A stretch of DNA of 64,000 bases from Paracoccus subflavus (lineage in GTDB: Bacteria; Pseudomonadota; Alphaproteobacteria; Rhodobacterales; Rhodobacteraceae), in the NCBI RefSeq assembly GCF_004310345.1, contig NZ_SISK01000010.1:48200-112199 (forward strand), read 5' to 3'. Below are positions 24,381-32,448 of this stretch, one piece after another (position 1 is the stretch's first letter; the number at the start of each line of letters is the position of its first letter). The translations under genes and the position numbers were made by a program. The notes beneath the pieces were generated by a model. The model saw only the letters and a program-made list of their open reading frames with translations, did no database searches and was not told the DNA's origin.

Positions 24381-25871
24381 TCAGCGCCGCCAGGCCTTCG
24401 GGCCGATCTCGTGGATGGACCTGCCCTGTGTATCGACGGCCAGCATGACCGGCATGTCCTCGACCCGAAGGCGATAGATCGCCTCCATCCCCAGGTCGGT
24501 CCAGGCGACCGGCTCGGCCTCGCGGATGGCCTGGGCGACCAGATAGGCCGCGCCGCCCACCGCGATCATGTAGACCGCGCCGTGCTCTGCGATGGCGCGC
24601 AGCGCCTCGGGGCCGCGTTCCGCCTTGCCGATCATCACCTTCAGCCCGGTGTCGCGCAGCACCCGGTCGGTGAAGCGGTCCATCCGTGTCGATGTGGTGG
24701 GACCGGCGGGGCCGATGACCTCGTTGCGGACCGGATCGACGGGGCCGACGTAATAGATCGCGCGACCGCGCAGATCGACGGGCAGCGCCTCGCCCCGGTC
24801 CAGCACCTCGACCATGCGCTTGTGGGCGGCATCCCGGCCCGTATACAGGGTTCCCGACAGCAGCAGCCGGTCGCCCGGTTGCAGGCTGTCCAGCAGATCC
24901 TGGTCCAGCGCATCCAGGTCGATCCGCCGCGCCTGGGCGGCCGCGGTTTTCAACGTGATGTCCGGCCACAGCGACAGGTCGGGCGGCGCGAACGCCGCGG
25001 GCCCCGACCCGTCCAGCGTGAAATGGACATGACGCGTGGCGGCGCAGTTGGGGATCAGCGCCACGGGCAGGGACGCGGCATGGGTCGGAAAGTGCCGGAT
25101 CTTGACGTCAAGCACGCTGGTCAGGCCGCCCAGACCCTGCGCGCCGATGCCCAGCGCGTTTACCCGGTCGCAGATTTCCAGCCGCAAGGCGTCCGCCGCG
25201 TCGCGCGGACCGCGCGCACGCAGGTCGTCGATGTCGATGGGGTCGTTCAGGGCCTCCTTGGCCATGGCCATGGCGCGGTCCACGCTGCCGCCGATGCCGA
25301 TCCCCAGCATCCCGGGCGGGCACCAGCCCGCACCCATGCCGCGCACCTGTTCCACCACCCAATCCGCGACCGAGGCCGAGGGGTTCAGGACCGCGAAACG
25401 TGTCTTGTTTTCCGAACCCCCACCCTTGGCCGAGACCGTGATGTCCACCCGGTCCCCCGCCACCATCCGTGTCAGGATCATCGCGGGCGTGTTGTCGCCG
25501 GTGTTCTTGCGCGTGTCAAAGGGGTCGCGCACGACCGACGCGCGCAGCGGATTGGTGTCCAGCAGATAGGCGCGCCGCACCGCGTCATCGACGATTTCCT
25601 GCAAGGGGCGCTGCCAGTCCAGCCGTGCCTGCACGCCGATATCTACAAAGACGTTGGCCACCCCCGTGTCCTGGCAGATCGGCCGCTGGCCCAGGGCGCA
25701 CATACGCGAATTCACCAGAATCTGAGCGATGGCGTCACGGGCGGCGGGGCTTTCCTCGCGCGCGTGGGCGGCGGCCATCGCCGCCACGAAGTCGGGCGGA
25801 TGATAGCAGGCGATGAATTGCAGCGCCTCGGCGATGCTGTCGATGACATGGCTTTCGGTGATCGGCTTCAT
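24381..25871 (-). CDS. Class I fumarate hydratase family (fumarase, mesaconase or tartrate dehydratase)
   Basis: 496 residues from ATG 25871 (AGGAGAAG upstream); the frame is open to 25946 but that part is promoter. Iron-sulfur hydro-lyase with fused alpha and beta parts. The three [4Fe-4S] cysteines are Cys66 (CQDTG), Cys184 (GWCPPG) and Cys276 (PNCAATRH). The beta domain begins near 330 (LSGTLYTGRDAAHKRM, VGPVDPVRNEVIGPAGPTTSTRMD). The family includes fumarase A, mesaconase and L-tartrate dehydratase, which sequence alone does not separate. Divergent from an ABC operon that ends with a CoA transferase, so mesaconase or a similar activity is worth testing. Confidence 0.85.
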   Translation of the reverse strand: MKPITESHVIDSIAEALQFIACYHPPDFVAAMAAAHAREESPAARDAIAQILVNSRMCALGQRPICQDTGVANVFVDIGVQARLDWQRPLQEIVDDAVRRAYLLDTNPLRASVVRDPFDTRKNTGDNTPAMILTRMVAGDRVDITVSAKGGGSENKTRFAVLNPSASVADWVVEQVRGMGAGWCPPGMLGIGIGGSVDRAMAMAKEALNDPIDIDDLRARGPRDAADALRLEICDRVNALGIGAQGLGGLTSVLDVKIRHFPTHAASLPVALIPNCAATRHVHFTLDGSGPAAFAPPDLSLWPDITLKTAAAQARRIDLDALDQDLLDSLQPGDRLLLSGTLYTGRDAAHKRMVEVLDRGEALPVDLRGRAIYYVGPVDPVRNEVIGPAGPTTSTRMDRFTDRVLRDTGLKVMIGKAERGPEALRAIAEHGAVYMIAVGGAAYLVAQAIREAEPVAWTDLGMEAIYRLRVEDMPVMLAVDTQGRSIHEIGPKAWRR

Positions 25872-25935
25872 CGGTGGCCTTCTCCTGTGCTGGCGCCGAC
25901 TGTGCCACGGGACGGGCGGCGGGCCTAGCCGAGGG

Positions 25936-25963
25936 GCTAAAGGCAAAACCTATCGCCTCTAGC
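25936..25963. promoter_or_regulatory. Inverted repeat in the fumarase/ABC divergent promoter
   Basis: GCTAAAGGC (25936-25944) and GCCTCTAGC (25955-25963) pair in 8 of 9 positions about a 10-base spacer. It lies 65 bp upstream of the hydratase start and 117 bp upstream of the binding-protein gene. No adjacent regulator; the LysR protein 3 kb away is one candidate. Confidence 0.4.
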
Positions 25964-26079
25964 GCGCCTTGCTATTTTCGTGGCCGTCGTCCGCAGGGTA
26001 GCCTTGTCGCAAGGGAGAGCGGTGTCGGGCGGTCGCGAGGAGGCGCCCGGCACCAAGACCCATCATCGGGGAGGATATC

Positions 26080-27273
26080 ATGAAGACATTTCTGACCACG
26101 GTCGCTGCGGCGGCCCTGATTTCGTCTGCCGCCATGGCGCAGCAGGACGGGCCGGTGCGCATTCTGGCGCTGGACGACCTGACGGGAATGTATTCCGGCA
26201 ATGGCGGCCCGAACACCGTGCGCGCCATTGAGATGGCCGTTGCCGATTTCGGCGGCGAGGTGCTGGGCCGCCCCATCGAGGTCCTGTCGGCCGATCACCA
26301 GAACAAGCCCGACGTGGGCTCGGCGCTGGCGCAGCGATTCATCGACGAACAGGGCGTGTCGATGATCGCGCTGGGTGGGTCCAGCGCGGTCGGACTGGCC
26401 GCACAGGGCCGCGCGGGCGAAGCTAAGGTCATCACCATCAGTTCCGGCGGCTATGCCCCGAATTTCTCGGGCGACCAGTGCACGCCCTATTCCATCCACT
26501 GGGCACCGACCACACGCGAACTGGCCCGTGGCGTCGCCGGCGCGGTTGTCGAACAGGGGGGCGACACCTGGTACCTGCTGACAGCCGACTATGTCTTCGG
26601 TCATGCCTTGGCCAAGGATGCGACCCAGGCGGTCGAGGAGGCTGGCGGCCAGGTCGTGGGCGAAACGGTCCATCCGCTGAACACGAACGACATGGCTTCG
26701 GCGCTGCTGTCCGCGCAGGGCTCGGGCGCCAAGGTCTTTGGCATGGCCAACGCCGGGACCGATCTGGAAACCACCATCAAGCAGGCCGCCCAGATGGGCC
26801 TGTCGGGCAATCTGGCCGCGATGCTGGTTTTCGACAACAACGTGCAGGCCCTGGGGTTGGAGGCCGCGCAGGGCATCCGCACGACCACCTCGTTCTATTG
26901 GGACCACAACGATGCCAGCCGCGAATTCGGCAACCGGATCATGGAGATGAATGGCGGCCAGGTGCCCACGATGGGCCATGCGGGGGCCTATGCCTCGACG
27001 CTGCATTATCTTCAGGCGGTGGAATCGGCCGGCACCTCCGATCCCGATGCGGTCATCGCCGCGATGAAGTCGAACCCGATCACCAGCGGCATCTTCGAGA
27101 ATGCAAGCATTCAGGAAAACGGTCGGGTGGTCATGGACATGCTTCTGGTCGAGGTGAACTCTCCCGATGAATCGACCGGTCCCGCCGATCTCTACGAGGT
27201 GATCGCGACAATTCCGGGCAAGGATCTGTTCCTGCCGGCCGCCGACAGCGGCTGCCCGCTGACCGCGAACTGA
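26080..27273 (+). CDS. Branched-chain-type ABC substrate-binding protein (LivJ family)
   Basis: 397 residues with signal peptide ending SSAAMA, then the type I ligand-binding fold (VRILALDDLTGMYSGNGGPNTVRAIEMA). Captures a small solute in the periplasm for the LivGFHM-type importer encoded downstream. ATG 26080 has GGGGAGG upstream. Binding proteins of this family serve amino acids, urea, aromatic acids and dicarboxylates; the catabolic genes around it point to an organic acid. A GST gene separates it from the ATPase genes by position but not by direction. Confidence 0.88.
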   Translation: MKTFLTTVAAAALISSAAMAQQDGPVRILALDDLTGMYSGNGGPNTVRAIEMAVADFGGEVLGRPIEVLSADHQNKPDVGSALAQRFIDEQGVSMIALGGSSAVGLAAQGRAGEAKVITISSGGYAPNFSGDQCTPYSIHWAPTTRELARGVAGAVVEQGGDTWYLLTADYVFGHALAKDATQAVEEAGGQVVGETVHPLNTNDMASALLSAQGSGAKVFGMANAGTDLETTIKQAAQMGLSGNLAAMLVFDNNVQALGLEAAQGIRTTTSFYWDHNDASREFGNRIMEMNGGQVPTMGHAGAYASTLHYLQAVESAGTSDPDAVIAAMKSNPITSGIFENASIQENGRVVMDMLLVEVNSPDESTGPADLYEVIATIPGKDLFLPAADSGCPLTAN

Positions 27274-27283
27274 GAGCCGGGCG

Positions 27284-27889
27284 ATGAAGCTGCTGAAGAA
27301 CACGACCTCGCCCTTTGCCCGCCTGGCCCACGCCATGCTGATCGAGGCGGGCGCCGCGCCCGAGGTCGAACTGGTGAACCCCTGGGCCGACCCCGAGGCG
27401 CTGACAGAGGCAAATCCCGCGCGTCGGGTGCCGGCGCTGATCCTGGACGACGGCACCATCCTGACCGAGGCGATGCTGATCGCCCGCCACGCAACGGCGA
27501 TCAGCCCGCAAGGATCGCATCTGCGCGACGACGATCCGGCCAAGCTGGCCATTGCAGGGCTGGGTTTCGGCACGATCGAGGCAGCGGTCTATATCATGAC
27601 CGGGCGCAAGATCGTCTCGAACGATCTGGCGGTCACCGACTTCGACCGCCACCCGGTCGCGGATCGCCGCCGCGGCGCCATGCGCGACAGCCTGACCCGG
27701 ATCGAGGCGCAGGCCGACCGGCTGTCGCACGACCGCATGGGGCTGGCCGAACTGATTGTGGCGGACGCGATCCAGTATCTGGATTTCCGCTTTCCGGGTG
27801 CCGACTGGCGTCCGGCGATCCCGCGGCTTGACGCCTGGCTGCGGGACGCGATGGCGCAGCCCTCGGTCCGCGACACGGTACCGACATGA
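27284..27889 (+). CDS. Glutathione S-transferase-like protein inside the ABC operon
   Basis: 201 residues, N-terminal thioredoxin fold (KLLKNTTSPFARLAHAMLIEAG, RRVPALILDDGTILTEAMLI) and helical C-terminal domain. The SPFAR motif is the usual GST active-site start. The gene starts 10 bp after the binding-protein stop, and its own stop overlaps the ATG of the ATPase gene (ATGA). It is therefore built into the transport operon, which suggests that the imported compound, or its product, is handled with glutathione. Actual reaction unknown. Confidence 0.82.
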   Translation: MKLLKNTTSPFARLAHAMLIEAGAAPEVELVNPWADPEALTEANPARRVPALILDDGTILTEAMLIARHATAISPQGSHLRDDDPAKLAIAGLGFGTIEAAVYIMTGRKIVSNDLAVTDFDRHPVADRRRGAMRDSLTRIEAQADRLSHDRMGLAELIVADAIQYLDFRFPGADWRPAIPRLDAWLRDAMAQPSVRDTVPT

Positions 27890-28638
27890 ACATGCCCGTC
27901 CTGTCGGCGCGGGGGCTGACCAAGCGTTTTGGCGGCTTTACTGCAACCGACGGCGTTAATCTGGATGTTGCGCAGGGCACGATCCATGCGCTGATCGGGC
28001 CGAACGGGGCGGGGAAATCGACCCTGTTCGCGCTGCTGACCAAGTTCCATACCCCGACCGCCGGCCAGATCCTGCTAGATGGCGAGGATATCACCCGGCT
28101 GTCCCCGCCCGAAATCGTGCGGCGCGGGATGGTGCGGTCCTTTCAGATCTCGGCCGTCTTTCCGCATCTGACGCTGCTGGAAAACGTCCGCGTCGCCCTG
28201 CAGCGGCGGGTCGGTCTGGACCGGCAGTTCTGGCGCCCCGCCTCGGCCCTGTCGCGGTTGGACGGGCAGGCCATGGAACTGCTGGATCAGGTCGGGCTGG
28301 CCGATCATGCCCATAGCCTGGCCAGCGCCATGTCCTATGGCCGCAAGCGCACGCTGGAGATCGCGACCACGCTGGCGCTGGACCCGCGTGTGATGCTGCT
28401 GGACGAACCGATGGCCGGGATGGGGCGCGAGGATGTCGTCCTGATCGAGTCGCTGATCCGCCGTGTGGCCCGGGGCCGGACGGTGCTGATGGTGGAACAC
28501 AATCTGGGTGTGGTCGAGACACTGGCCGACCGTGTCACCGTGCTGGCCCGCGGCGCTGTCCTGGCCGAGGGCAGCTTTGCCGAGATCCGCGCCAATGCCG
28601 AGGTGCGGCGATCCTATATGGGGTCCGATCATGGCTGA
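27886..28638 (+). CDS. livG: ABC transporter ATPase, LivG type
   Basis: 250 residues. Walker A GPNGAGKST, degenerate signature SYGRKRTLEIA, Walker B VMLLDEPMAGMG and the switch His in MVEHNLGVV, as in LivG/BraF. Energises the branched-chain-type importer. Start overlaps the GST stop by four bases; its end overlaps livF by eight. The symbol gives the family, not the substrate. Confidence 0.88.
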   Translation: MNMPVLSARGLTKRFGGFTATDGVNLDVAQGTIHALIGPNGAGKSTLFALLTKFHTPTAGQILLDGEDITRLSPPEIVRRGMVRSFQISAVFPHLTLLENVRVALQRRVGLDRQFWRPASALSRLDGQAMELLDQVGLADHAHSLASAMSYGRKRTLEIATTLALDPRVMLLDEPMAGMGREDVVLIESLIRRVARGRTVLMVEHNLGVVETLADRVTVLARGAVLAEGSFAEIRANAEVRRSYMGSDHG

Positions 28639-29329
28639 CCTGCTGAACATCCAGGGGTTGCAGGGCTGGTATGGCGAAAGCCATGTCCTGCACGGGATCG
28701 ACCTGACGGTCCGGCCGGGCGAGACGGTGGCCCTGATCGGCCGCAACGGCGCGGGCAAGACCACGACCCTGCGCGCGCTGATGAAGCTGCTGGACCGGCG
28801 CGCGGGCCGGATAGAACTGGACGGACAAGATCTGATGGCGCTGCCCCGCCACAAGGTCGCCGGGCGCGGGCTGGGCTATGTCCCCGAGGAGCGCGGCATC
28901 TTCACCAGCCTTTCGGTGGCCGAGAACCTGCGATTGCTGCCCCGTACCGGCAAGGGCATGGACGACGCGCAGATCTTCGAATTCTTTCCGAACCTCCGCG
29001 AAAGGCTGTCCTCGGACGGGGGCAAGCTGTCGGGGGGCGAACAGCAGATGCTGGCCATCGCGCGGGTGCTGCGCACCGGACCGCGTCTTCTGCTTCTGGA
29101 CGAACCGACCGAGGGGCTGGCCCCCGTGATCGTCCAGCGCATCGGCCAGATGCTGCGGGCCCTGAAGGATCAGGGGCTGGCGATGCTGCTGGTCGAACAG
29201 AACCTGTCCTTTGCCCGAGCCCTGGCCGACCGGTTCTATCTGATCGAGAACGGCCGCATCACCGGCAGCTTCGATCGTTCCGAATTCGAGGCGCACGCCG
29301 ACCGCGTCGCCGCCACCGTGGGGGTCTGA
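28631..29329 (+). CDS. livF: ABC transporter ATPase, LivF type
   Basis: 232 residues from ATG 28631, overlapping the livG end. Walker A GRNGAGKTT, signature LSGGEQQMLAIAR, Walker B LLLLDEPTEGLAP, switch His replaced by Gln in LVEQNLS as is normal for LivF. Second ATPase of the heterodimer with livG. Confidence 0.9.
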   Translation: MADLLNIQGLQGWYGESHVLHGIDLTVRPGETVALIGRNGAGKTTTLRALMKLLDRRAGRIELDGQDLMALPRHKVAGRGLGYVPEERGIFTSLSVAENLRLLPRTGKGMDDAQIFEFFPNLRERLSSDGGKLSGGEQQMLAIARVLRTGPRLLLLDEPTEGLAPVIVQRIGQMLRALKDQGLAMLLVEQNLSFARALADRFYLIENGRITGSFDRSEFEAHADRVAATVGV

Positions 29330-29330
29330 C

Positions 29331-30218
29331 ATGGCCGAGTTTATGGGCATCCCGCTTCCGGTTCTGTTCGGACAGCTTCTGATCGGCCTGTTCAACGGGG
29401 CGTTCTATGCGATCCTCAGCCTGGGACTGGCGATCATCTTCGGGCTTTTGCGGGTCATCAACTTTGCTCATGGCGCGCTTTACATGCTGGGGGCGTTTGC
29501 GGCCTTCCTGATGGGCGAATGGCTGGGCCTGTCCTTCTGGGTGCTGCTGATCGCGGCGCCTCTGGCGGTTGCCGCCTTTGCCGCTTTGGTCGAAAGGCTG
29601 CTGCTGTCGTGGCTGCGGGGGCTGGACCCCCTTTATGGCCTGCTGCTGACCTTCGGTCTTGCCCTGGTGATCGAGGGATTGTTTCAATGGCGCTTCGGCG
29701 TGGCGGGGCAGCAATTCCCGATGCCTGCCTCGCTGTCGGGCACGACGATCCTGGGTCCGCTGATCCTGCCCCACTATCGTGTCTTCGTGATCCTGGCTGC
29801 CCTGGCGGTCTGCCTGCTGACCTGGGCCGCGATCGAGCGCACCCGGATCGGCGCCATCCTGCGCGCCGCGACCGAGAACCGCCCCCTGGCCGAGGCCTTC
29901 GGCTTCAACGTGCCGCTGCTGATGACGGCGACCTATGCCTTTGGCGCAGGGCTGGCAGGCTTGGCGGGCGTGCTGGCGGCGCCGGTCTTTCAGGTCAGCC
30001 CGTTGATGGGCACGAACCTGATCATCGTCGTCTTTGCCGTGGTGGTGATCGGCGGCATGGGGTCCATCGGCGGGGCGATCCTGGCGGGACTGATGCTGGG
30101 ACTGGCCGAGGGCCTGACCAAGGTCGTCTATCCCGAGGCATCGAACATCATCGTCTTCGTCATCATGGCGATTGTTCTGTTCTTCCGTCCCGCCGGCCTG
30201 TTCGGCAAGGCAGCCTGA
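29331..30218 (+). CDS. livH: ABC transporter permease, LivH type
   Basis: 295 residues, about eight membrane segments. Typical LivH features: LFNGAFYAILSLGLAIIFGLLRVINFAHGALYMLG split over the first two helices, and GAGLAGLAGVLAAP. Starts one base after livF. Inner-membrane pore half with livM. Confidence 0.88.
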   Translation: MAEFMGIPLPVLFGQLLIGLFNGAFYAILSLGLAIIFGLLRVINFAHGALYMLGAFAAFLMGEWLGLSFWVLLIAAPLAVAAFAALVERLLLSWLRGLDPLYGLLLTFGLALVIEGLFQWRFGVAGQQFPMPASLSGTTILGPLILPHYRVFVILAALAVCLLTWAAIERTRIGAILRAATENRPLAEAFGFNVPLLMTATYAFGAGLAGLAGVLAAPVFQVSPLMGTNLIIVVFAVVVIGGMGSIGGAILAGLMLGLAEGLTKVVYPEASNIIVFVIMAIVLFFRPAGLFGKAA

Positions 30219-30228
30219 GGTGTCACAG

Positions 30229-31182
30229 ATGACCGACCTGTCCCTGACCACCGCCTCGCGCCCCCGCGTCATGCGCCTTGCGGTGCCCGCCCTGCTGCTG
30301 GCCCTGCTGGTGGTTGCGCCGATGCTGGCCTATCCGCTGTTCGTGATGAAGCTTTTGTGCTTTGCGCTGTTTGCCTCGGCCTTCAACCTGCTTCTGGGCT
30401 ATACGGGTCTGCTGTCCTTCGGCCACGCCACCTTTTTCGGCGGGGCGGGCTATGTCACCGCCCACGCGATCAAGGCCTGGGGGCTGGAGCCGCTGTCGGC
30501 CATCCTGCTGGGCACGCTGGCCGCCACGGCCATGGGGCTGGTCATGGGCGCGGTGGCCATCCGGCGGCAGGGCATCTATTTCGCAATGACCACGCTGGCG
30601 CTGTCGCAGATGGCCTATTTCCTGTTTCTTCGCGCGCCGTTCACCAATGCCGAGGATGGCATCCAGAACGTCCCGCGCGGCGCGGCCCTGGGCCTGATCG
30701 ACCTGAACGACATCACCCATCTTTATGTGCTGGTCGCGGGCATCTTCGTGCTGGGCATGGGCATCATCTGGCAGGTGATCCATTCCCCGTTCGGTCATGT
30801 CCTGCGCGCCATCCGCGAGAATGAAACCCGCGCCCAGTCCCTGGGTTACCGCGTTGACCGCTACAAGCTGGGGGCCTTCGTGATCTCGGCCGGGCTGACC
30901 GGTCTGGCGGGGGCCACGAAGGTGCTGGTGTTTCAGATCGCCACGCTGAACGACGTGTCCTGGCAGATGTCGGGGTCGGTGATCCTGATGGGGCTTCTGG
31001 GGGGCGTCGGCACCGCCGCGGGCCCCAGCGTGGGCGCCGGTCTGATCATCACCATCGAGAATTACCTGGCCACAACGGGCTTTCCCGTGCAGGTGATCCT
31101 GGGCCTGATCTTCATCCTCTGCGTGCTGACGTTCCGCCAGGGCATCGTCGGCACGCTGGCTGCGCGGCTGCGTCGCGCCTGA
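30229..31182 (+). CDS. livM: ABC transporter permease, LivM type
   Basis: 317 residues from ATG 30229; a TTG further upstream overlaps livH and is less likely. About nine membrane segments with the LivM signatures NLLLGYTGLLSFGHATFFG and IRENETRAQSLGYRV (cytoplasmic coupling loop). Completes the importer. Confidence 0.88.
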   Translation: MTDLSLTTASRPRVMRLAVPALLLALLVVAPMLAYPLFVMKLLCFALFASAFNLLLGYTGLLSFGHATFFGGAGYVTAHAIKAWGLEPLSAILLGTLAATAMGLVMGAVAIRRQGIYFAMTTLALSQMAYFLFLRAPFTNAEDGIQNVPRGAALGLIDLNDITHLYVLVAGIFVLGMGIIWQVIHSPFGHVLRAIRENETRAQSLGYRVDRYKLGAFVISAGLTGLAGATKVLVFQIATLNDVSWQMSGSVILMGLLGGVGTAAGPSVGAGLIITIENYLATTGFPVQVILGLIFILCVLTFRQGIVGTLAARLRRA

Positions 31183-31199
31183 GCATATCGGAGCCATCC

Positions 31200-32297
31200 A
31201 TGACCCTTCCCCTGACGGGCCTCAAGGTCGTGGCCGTCGAACAGGCGGTCGCCGCCCCCTTTGCCACCTCGCGCCTGGCCGACGCCGGGGCCGAAATCAT
31301 CAAGATCGAGCGCCCCGAGGGCGATTTCGCCCGCGGCTATGACGCCGCTGCGGCGGGTCAGTCCAGCTATTTCGTCTGGCTGAACCGGGGCAAGTCCTCG
31401 GTCGTGATGGATCTGGCCGACCCCGCCGACAAGGCGCGTTTCGCCGAACTGGTCGCCGGGGCGGATGTGCTGGTGCAGAACCTGAAACGCGGCGCCTTGG
31501 CGCGGCTGGGCTTTGCCCCCGAGGATTTGCTGGCCCGCCACCCCCGGCTGATCACCTGTTCCATCACCGGCTATGGCGAAGGCGGCCCCCTGGCCGACCG
31601 CAAGGCCTATGACCTGCTGATCCAGGCGGAGTCGGGCCTGTGTTCCATCACCGGCGGCCCGTCCGAGCCGTCGCGCGTCGGCATGTCCATCGTGGACGTA
31701 GCGACCGGAGCCACCGCCCATGCCGCGATCCTCGAGGCGCTGATCGCACGGGGGATCACGGGGCAGGGGGCGAATATCTCGATCTCGATGTTCGACGTGA
31801 TGGCCGACTGGCTGACCGTGCCGCTTCTCAATCACGAGGCGGGCCACAGTCCCCGGCGGGTCGGGATGGCGCACCCCTCGATATCGCCCTACAGCGCCTT
31901 TGCCACGTCGGACGGCCAGTTGGTCCTGATCTCGGTCCAGAGCGACCGGGAATGGCGCAAGCTGGCCGAGATCTTTCTGGGGCGGCCCGACCTGGGCCGC
32001 GACCCGCGCTTTGCCACAAACGTGGCGCGGGTTGCCAACCGCGACCAGACCGACGCAATCGTGGCGGCGGCCTTTGCCGGCATGACCGCCGATCAGGCGG
32101 TCGCGCGCCTGTTGCAGGCCGATGTGGCGCTGGCCCGGGTGAACGACATGGCGGGACTTTCCGCCCATCCGCATCTGCGGCGCATCACCGTCCAGACGCC
32201 GAACGGTCCGGTCAGCTATCCCGCGCCTGCCCCCCAGATCGCGGGCAGGGCACGCGGCTATCGTCCCGTTCCGGCCTTGGGCGAGATGCAGGAATAA
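31200..32297 (+). CDS. Class III CoA transferase (CaiB/BaiF family)
   Basis: 365 residues. Moves CoA between an acyl-CoA donor and a carboxylic acid. N-terminal Rossmann part (TGLKVVAVEQAVAAPFATSRLADAGAEIIKIE is split by strands), catalytic Asp138 in AYDLLIQAESGL, and a C-terminal return to the first domain. Family members act on mesaconate, itaconate, succinate, oxalate, carnitine or aromatic acids. It is the last gene of the ABC operon, 17 bp after livM, so it probably activates the imported acid. No thiolase, lyase or dehydrogenase of a CoA pathway follows, so the route beyond this step is outside the window. Confidence 0.85.
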   Translation: MTLPLTGLKVVAVEQAVAAPFATSRLADAGAEIIKIERPEGDFARGYDAAAAGQSSYFVWLNRGKSSVVMDLADPADKARFAELVAGADVLVQNLKRGALARLGFAPEDLLARHPRLITCSITGYGEGGPLADRKAYDLLIQAESGLCSITGGPSEPSRVGMSIVDVATGATAHAAILEALIARGITGQGANISISMFDVMADWLTVPLLNHEAGHSPRRVGMAHPSISPYSAFATSDGQLVLISVQSDREWRKLAEIFLGRPDLGRDPRFATNVARVANRDQTDAIVAAAFAGMTADQAVARLLQADVALARVNDMAGLSAHPHLRRITVQTPNGPVSYPAPAPQIAGRARGYRPVPALGEMQE

Positions 32298-32380
32298 TCC
32301 CGAAGGCGGTGCCGGCCCGAGGCGCCGCTGCTGCCCGGTAAAGGCGGAAATCCGCAAGGGATTAAGAAAGCTTTAACGAA

Positions 32381-32398
32381 CTGTCAGAGATCCGTCAT
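32381..32398 (+). promoter_or_regulatory. PHO box upstream of the secreted nuclease gene
   Basis: CTGTCAGAGATCCGTCAT matches 14 of 18 positions of the Escherichia coli PhoB consensus CTGTCATAAATCTGTCAC and keeps both half-site cores (CTGTCA, CCGTCA) 11 bp apart. It lies 50 bp upstream of the start codon, where an activator would sit. PhoB control fits a phosphate-scavenging enzyme. Confidence 0.65.
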
Positions 32399-32448
32399 TT
32401 ACTTCCGTTAACCGTTCAAGCCTGAATGGCGAGCAGGAGTGGAATGCG

